DNA of 9,422 nt from a bacterium (GTDB lineage Bacteria > Auribacterota > UBA3054 > B51-G9): positions 1 through 9,422 of the forward strand of contig JAOZNZ010000092.1 in NCBI GenBank assembly GCA_029933535.1. The letters run 5' to 3'. Shown piece by piece: positions 7,001 to 9,422 of the stretch; position 1 is the stretch's first letter; the number at the start of each line of letters is the position of its first letter. The position numbers and the translations under genes are program-made. The notes under the pieces were generated by a model that worked only from the letters and a program-made list of their open reading frames with translations, was not told the origin of the DNA and made no database searches.

Positions 7001-8974
7001 AACATTCCTGTTACCGGAGGAAACATTAGGCGAGCTGTTATATTCAAACACTCCATCACCATCTAAATCAATACTTAACATTGCTATTGTCCCGGCACTA
7101 TCAGAGTAGGAAGTATAGAATTTCACTTCCTGAGCATTTGTTATTGTGTACGGATTTGCAGAGATATAACAAATTGGAACAGAAGACTCCACATGAACTT
7201 TAACAGTTGCTTCGGCTATTTCCCCTGCCTTACTCAATACTTTTATTCGTGCGTCATAATCCCCTGCTTTATTATAAGAATATGATGTATTCGGAGTTGT
7301 CAATGAAACATAATCAAACACGCCGTTATCATCAAAATCCCACTGATAATTTTCCATATTACCATTTCCAAGACCATCAACAACTTCGGCGGAAAAGGTT
7401 ACATTTAATGACGCAACTCCACTTGTCGGTGATGCATTCGGCCTTACTGTCAGCGGTCCCACACCGATCACGAGATCGGAGTTATAATTTTCCAGGCCGT
7501 CATCATCAGTTACTTTCAACATAACGGAATATTTACCTGGAGAAATATAAGTATTTGTAACGATTGTCACATCAGGGCCACGCAGATCGAAGACACCGTC
7601 ACCATTAAAGTCCCATGCATAGTCAACAATTGAACCGTCTTCATCATAACTATTTGTGGCGGAAAAGATAACAGTTAAGGGATAACTCCCTTTTGTTACA
7701 TCTGCATCTACATTTGCAATAGGATAGCCTGAGAATATTTTAGGTAAAAACAACCTTAATGAATTACACTTATTAAAATCAGGATTTTCAATTTCTATAT
7801 CTAAATTCCCCAGATAATTTAAAACCTGAATTTTATTGTAATCATATGGATACGATTTCAACTTTACTAAACCCCATACACGCTTCCTGTTATTGTCTAT
7901 CGCCTCAACATCAAATTGTTCTTCTCTGTTCTTCATCAAAACAACTTCATCAAGATCAGCAGATACATGGTATAAAGTTAATTCTGTGTTGAGTGAATAC
8001 CATGCGGAATTATCCTCAGAATTTAATTTGAAATTTAATATATACTCACTCGCATCACGGCCGGCGGTAACTCCCATACTCAATGCAGAAATATTTTGCA
8101 ATTTATTTCCAAGTTTTACGCATAAATTTCCAAGAGAATCGATATTATTTTGCGGATAGTAATCAGAGTTGTAATTTAATTGCTTGGAACTATGATAAAC
8201 TCCTCCGGATTGTACATTGTAAACTGTCGGAGCACTTAAATATATTTTGTAATAATCGTAATAATAACCCGACCGGGTCGTTCGTGCCCATAAATGCTTA
8301 TCATTATAAATAGAAACTCTTTCAGGTTGATATATTCCCTGAAATTCTTTGTGATGTGTTCGTAATATATCGTTTGTAAAATTATAATTTTGCGGGAAAT
8401 CATACCAGTAATACACATTCGTTAGTGTGCAAATCGCAGCGTTGGTGCCGGGCGACAAGCTCACATTTTTTATTCCGGGCACAAAATATGTATAGTGATA
8501 TCCACTATTGCTTATCACATTATATTCAAGAGGAACGAACGGAGAAATAACATAAATTAAATTCGAGTCTGAACATATCACCCAGGCTTCTCCTGTATCC
8601 GGATTTATGTCATTTACGATTGGCGTTAAAGGAAAGCCGGAAATTGTCGAACGGATTTCTCCAATATCCACACCGATTTTATAAACTTTTGAAACATCAG
8701 ATACCCAGGCGGCAGCGCCCCCCATCTCAGTTTTACCAAAATTTTCATTGAGAATTATATAATCATTTGTATTTATAACCCCGTCTGAATTCAGATCCGC
8801 CGACACGTTAATCGAATTTGTATTTTCGCCGTAATAGCGTGCAAGGAATGCAAGGTCCTTGCCATCGACTCTTCCGGAGCCATTGATGTCACCATTTATA
8901 CCAAATACATGCAGATTAGTTATAGATAATAAAATTAGAAAGGAGACTGCATAGACAAATTTGTGCTTTTTCAT
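1043..8974 (-). CDS. Giant secreted dockerin/propeller/PKD-repeat protein (2643 aa)
   Basis: One uninterrupted frame; numbering is from the ATG at 8974-8972. Residues 1-25 are a signal peptide ending Val-Phe-Gly. Residues 27-80 are a type I dockerin. Residues 85-415 look like a beta-propeller: blade-like Trp at 90, 131, 229, 325 and 367. About 14 PKD-type repeats follow, with core Trp at 454, 545, 821, 1046, 1138, 1228, 1634, 1818, 1999, 2088 and 2180. In three more, Ile or Leu takes that place (about 635, 1909, 2268). Many carry Asp-rich DGDG loops that may bind calcium. Residues 1290-1590 are a second propeller-like region. Ig-like spacers sit at 690-783 and 1691-1775. Three FlgD-like modules close the protein at 2320-2405, 2422-2525 and 2532-2643. 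I see no catalytic domain, LPXTG, PEP-CTERM or type 9 secretion tail. It is probably a surface adhesin or scaffold, which is inference from architecture. An upstream in-frame TTG (8980) is a poorer start, because the AAGG site lies 7 nt from the ATG but 1 nt from the TTG. Confidence 0.93.
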   Translation of the reverse strand: MKKHKFVYAVSFLILLSITNLHVFGINGDINGSGRVDGKDLAFLARYYGENTNSINVSADLNSDGVINTNDYIILNENFGKTEMGGAAAWVSDVSKVYKIGVDIGEIRSTISGFPLTPIVNDINPDTGEAWVICSDSNLIYVISPFVPLEYNVISNSGYHYTYFVPGIKNVSLSPGTNAAICTLTNVYYWYDFPQNYNFTNDILRTHHKEFQGIYQPERVSIYNDKHLWARTTRSGYYYDYYKIYLSAPTVYNVQSGGVYHSSKQLNYNSDYYPQNNIDSLGNLCVKLGNKLQNISALSMGVTAGRDASEYILNFKLNSEDNSAWYSLNTELTLYHVSADLDEVVLMKNREEQFDVEAIDNNRKRVWGLVKLKSYPYDYNKIQVLNYLGNLDIEIENPDFNKCNSLRLFLPKIFSGYPIANVDADVTKGSYPLTVIFSATNSYDEDGSIVDYAWDFNGDGVFDLRGPDVTIVTNTYISPGKYSVMLKVTDDDGLENYNSDLVIGVGPLTVRPNASPTSGVASLNVTFSAEVVDGLGNGNMENYQWDFDDNGVFDYVSLTTPNTSYSYNKAGDYDARIKVLSKAGEIAEATVKVHVESSVPICYISANPYTITNAQEVKFYTSYSDSAGTIAMLSIDLDGDGVFEYNSSPNVSSGNRNVYNYFSQPGVYIIKAYVIDNEGNHSLTNEAMLNYEPTDYNLVISPQAVNAIGSVVCTTKPSIISISPEELTWTVKRYNYSNGVDETYLTTKKTETRLDITDLNIPGAYSVSLSYPDLRKDFAVYSPDDPVARFIATPENGLTPLEVNYDASASSSASGIVLYEWDFDSAYFYDDAEADYGIFYGDGRRTTEYAYEGSYSWLILTPGGLGTRYYQIPENNSIKISFYTFITNMSSVAAKLRVVYDNIYGSQTYLDYNLMAETNWNENIIIHNFSNARPGGQFLLRFYSTYKSMPVYIDNILVTDQNKNFGADESSSSPTTSHSFQEVGNYISLLRVTDANGNKCYANKAITVVSKPTISITKPEVGKSYGAVVNFTAQAENPNYITAYYWDYTGDGVADHVSTKLESQTYKYETGGTKTVNLYAELTDGSMLTSTVSFVVNLNTAPEIVGYYVSTLKSRVNFNLYSDLAVNFNDSDLDYIVWQYNDEAAVTNQALSNSKYITVAGIYTQKITVVALNGFSTSTQSVTRAMPYSCIFISATASQNPAGEGIPVELNGDLTYYGSAMVAESFAWDFNNDGIDDWTSTNSPLVTNTFMKSGSITSKVSVVTTNGIKDFDYLYLSIIKTPPTNLAQTTYFIVGTDYEQITNYANINDNGTLLNSKTNAYGTTYQFERSNYDGSYWVRFYEGYPLYDYMYYHFDKNMNVLGALTNTDEFTVLNIDLAPCIDNDGAWVLIQKSSWPYVGYLIKYNGNFQPEFSISNPPTRNTVMGICALPNDLVCIASYDSYGYELAIINSAGQVVDKALLPTSVYQINYNSACSNIWVNFNSSTYIYSLDLNFIGSVDKGGNTTMNINPVDGTVLVNPYGQITRYDGLGNLIKSSPTYSVFSDEISVDVSDGGVYSMRSSHVKKYDTAFAETKNYDTIPFSNYKIIAANGPYFDSAVKPTVFGNYSAVTKDASVEAIFTINASSPSGIASYEWDFDGDGIYDYYSETTGNTTNEYTQPGNHFPVCRIVDNNGIAIADTHLQPIDVTLSEANVNVQLFLAPANALTSPVTVAISTYADKGIVSYVRIYIDNVQVYSKYNPHNPNVFNYGFTLGGDYTIKAEITVDGTVYTVEKDIRINSVPPVAIINYTANPKGAPSQVTLDASSSYASGSSISFVQWDLNDDGYFDRYYENVTETITILYPTQSSANVKLRVTDNMGASSETNITIIVTNSGPVAVLSAGPPRGIAPFSSILTFSASDPDGNIVAYLLDADGNGTINHTASSAGSYQYNYTNSAGTYYPKLYAVDDMGATGIVSTTVIVLPAGSPIAFASATPASGPTPLSVTFVGECTNQTISLYEWDLDGDGTYEWNSTSNGIVNYTYDTKGKYTPKFRVTATNGFQDYVELIVNVGYFPIPQPRAMPLQAIAPQTVKFTADGIDPDGTILYFYWDINNSGTFVYYDPITDTPNSYNYTTPGIYKSLLIAQDDSGLQATGEISVVILSQEMPTVFATASPDIVNTGEVVSFNGYADDADGNIAHLKWVFGDGEEKSSTYGGEIHSYSSTGIYAAAFIATDNSGNSATATAFVTVLVTGWPRVTGSVTPNSGELPLETSFSIDGIPSSSPIVNYEIDFADGSSKFSVSSPDTVLHNYTEVGIYYPTLTVTDSNGRKSSIKLAVSVDGSMSIAFDEEKFDPTLAETVTANVFMPFDAKVTLNINNQYGVTKKTLWNDNPVAAGYVPVTWDGKDTLGNYVSDGTYYYVATYQRDGHTYVYDPSYDVPGLSSPSIDKSTVQNKPFTIYSDNPLMIGFTLNYRSEMSLYMAKNPTGVNTTPHLYNRVKTIYHHTPLAAGKQYARWDTTDDNGDIAVDPYSAADFFFYIWNWELPVNSVIVNSKPRISDITIEGEPNYYSAGLNPYRDSVTNELTITYSVSKPVSKVDVQIMNFNGQIVRTFIYNNVSQGSHSLKWDAKANDGYLTMPDSYKLAISAEDNEGNISDVVYDLFKLVY
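2020..7723 (-). repeat. Array of about 14 diverged PKD repeats
   Basis: Repeats of roughly 85-90 residues cover about residues 418-1279 and 1600-2318, interrupted by Ig-like spacers, the nested domain and the second propeller. Each has a front beta-strand set, a WDF-like core followed by an Asp/Gly loop, and a closing strand of the form G-x-Y-x-x-x-L-x-V-x-D. Typical cores are WDFNGDG (454), WDYTGDG (1046), WDFDGDG (1634) and WDLDGDG (1999). Repeats 3, 10 and 14 replace the core Trp, and repeat 6 (WQYNDE) lacks the Asp/Gly loop. DNA copies share short stretches around the core but are otherwise well diverged, so the array appears old. Confidence 0.85.
6077..6499 (-). other. Jelly-roll-like domain inserted in a PKD repeat
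   Basis: Residues 784-825 supply the front half of a PKD repeat, ending in the core YEWDFD with W821. Residues 967-1009 supply the back half (TSHSFQEVGNYISLLRVTD). Between them, residues 826-966 hold about 140 residues without PKD character: an acidic start (YFYDDAEADYG), alternating strand-like segments such as NSIKISFYTFITN and GGQFLLRFYS, and a closing VYIDNILVTD. That ending resembles the terminal strand of galactose-binding-like or carbohydrate-binding beta-sandwiches. Family and ligand are inferred, not shown. Confidence 0.6.
8735..8896 (-). other. N-terminal type I dockerin domain of the giant protein
   Basis: Two EF-hand-like calcium loops lie at residues 29-40 (DINGSGRVDGKD; ligands D29, N31, S33, D40) and 60-71 (DLNSDGVINTND; ligands D60, N62, D64, N68, D71). 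Each is followed by a helix-like segment ending in FG or YG. This duplicated layout defines type I dockerins, which dock onto cohesin domains. It begins directly after the predicted signal cleavage site, whereas cellulosomal dockerins usually sit at the C-terminus. No cohesin is encoded in this window. Confidence 0.85.
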
Positions 8975-8981
8975 GATCAAA

Positions 8982-8985
8982 CCTT
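8982..8985 (-). promoter_or_regulatory. Ribosome binding site fixing the giant-gene start
   Basis: AAGG on the minus strand lies 7 nt from the ATG at 8974, a normal spacing. The in-frame TTG two codons upstream would leave only 1 nt, so the ATG is preferred. Confidence 0.7.
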
Positions 8986-9019
8986 ATAGTGTTAAGATTT
9001 AAGAAACTACCTCTGTAAT

Positions 9020-9048
9020 ATTATAACACTTTAAACATCTAAAGTCAA
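9020..9048 (-). promoter_or_regulatory. Sigma70-type promoter of the giant gene
   Basis: On the minus strand TTGACT (9048-9043) and TATAAT (9025-9020) are separated by exactly 17 nt. The -10 is a perfect consensus and the -35 matches five of six positions. Transcription should start near 9013, giving a leader of about 39 nt before the ATG. No operator-like palindrome is obvious around it, so constitutive expression is possible. Confidence 0.8.
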
Positions 9049-9073
9049 GATAAAATCAGATACGTTAAGCGGC

Positions 9074-9102
9074 TTGCATTTTAAAAACGACTTCAGTATA
9101 AT
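9074..9102 (+). promoter_or_regulatory. Promoter of the initiator tRNA gene
   Basis: TTGCAT (9074-9079) and a perfect TATAAT (9097-9102) are 17 nt apart. The predicted start near 9109 leaves a 5' leader of about 11 nt before the tRNA. The -35 lies 26 bp from the -35 of the divergent giant gene, so the two polymerases would bind almost back to back. Confidence 0.75.
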
Positions 9103-9120
9103 ATATGCCAATTCAAGTAT

Positions 9121-9197
<77 letters not shown>

Positions 9198-9234
9198 ATT
9201 CTCCCCAATTAGCGATTTAGTTCATTTATTAATT

Positions 9235-9277
9235 CTCTAAAAACAGCTCTGAAAGAGCGAGAGGAATTTTTCTTTTT
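9235..9277 (+). terminator. Terminator-like hairpin after tRNA-fMet
   Basis: GCTCT (9246-9250) and AGAGC (9254-9258) form a 5-bp stem with a GAA loop. An outer CTCT (9235-9238) can pair with AGAG (9260-9263) around it. A T-rich tail TTTTTCTTTTT follows at 9267-9277. The position, about 40-80 nt after the tRNA 3' end, and the long T-tract fit intrinsic termination, although the stem is modest. Confidence 0.55.
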
Positions 9278-9347
9278 GCAAAATTTATGAAAGAACTATA
9301 TTTTCATTCGACATATTTTGTCCCTCGGGGACAAATTTTCGCAAAAA
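9273..9347. repeat. Branched inverted-repeat element
   Basis: TTTTTGC (9273-9279) pairs with GCAAAAA (9341-9347), and AAAA (9280-9283) with TTTT (9336-9339), with one bulged C at 9340. Inside lie two hairpins: ATGAAA/TTTCAT (9287-9292 and 9302-9307) and TTTGTCCC/GGGACAAA (9317-9324 and 9328-9335, loop TCG). Together they form a three-way junction. It may be a structured RNA, a small dispersed repeat, or a second terminator, since TTTT follows the last hairpin. No open frame of note runs through it. Confidence 0.5.
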
Positions 9348-9422
9348 GTTACCAAGATAAAGTTTCTTTCAATAATCTTTGTTAATAACAGTCGACGTTT
9401 TGTGTCGATTGACCTTTTCGAC

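Noticed and set aside
1705..8418. Small open frames within the giant gene, mostly plus strand plus one minus-strand frame at 8236-8418
   Set aside because: All overlap the giant gene, lack ribosome binding sites and show no domain-like sequence.
8978..8980. TTG as start of the giant gene
   Set aside because: The ribosome binding site is too close (1 nt), while the ATG two codons downstream has ideal spacing and begins a standard signal peptide.

Overview
The window looks like an AT-rich bacterial chromosome fragment. It carries two secreted-protein genes on the minus strand and one initiator tRNA gene on the plus strand. Evidence for a bacterium is the sigma70-type promoters (TTGACT-17-TATAAT and TTGCAT-17-TATAAT), a tRNA-fMet with encoded CCA, and Sec signal peptides. 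The mix of a dockerin, many PKD repeats with DxDGDG loops, FlgD-like C-terminal modules and a secreted YD-repeat protein is typical of free-living, surface-complex Gram-negative lineages such as Lentisphaerae, Planctomycetes and uncultured candidate phyla. I cannot place the organism more precisely from this sequence.

Layout: (1) Positions 1-839, minus strand, hold the N-terminal 279 codons of an RHS/YD-repeat protein that runs off the left edge. It has a signal peptide, a Pro/Glu/Lys linker with evenly spaced cysteines, a DUF6531-like domain and the first YD repeats. (2) Positions 840-1042 are a 203-bp AT-rich gap with two hairpins and an 8-bp tandem duplication. (3) Positions 1043-8974, minus strand, hold one giant gene of 2643 aa. 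Its order is signal peptide, N-terminal dockerin, beta-propeller-like region, PKD repeats, second propeller-like region, more PKD repeats, and three FlgD-like modules. One PKD repeat is split by an inserted jelly-roll-like domain. (4) Positions 8975-9120 are a divergent promoter region serving the giant gene and the tRNA. (5) Positions 9121-9197 are tRNA-fMet(CAT). (6) Positions 9198-9422 hold a terminator-like hairpin, a larger branched inverted-repeat element and an edge region with GTCGA motifs, without a gene.

Both protein genes point to cell-surface or extracellular work. The giant protein looks like a long calcium-stabilised adhesin or scaffold, and the RHS protein like a large secreted YD-repeat shell whose C-terminus is outside the window. 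They share a strand and are 203 bp apart, but the hairpins between them leave co-transcription open. The most unusual points are the domain nested inside a PKD repeat, the N-terminal dockerin, the A29-T41 pair in the initiator tRNA, and the branched hairpin element after the tRNA.
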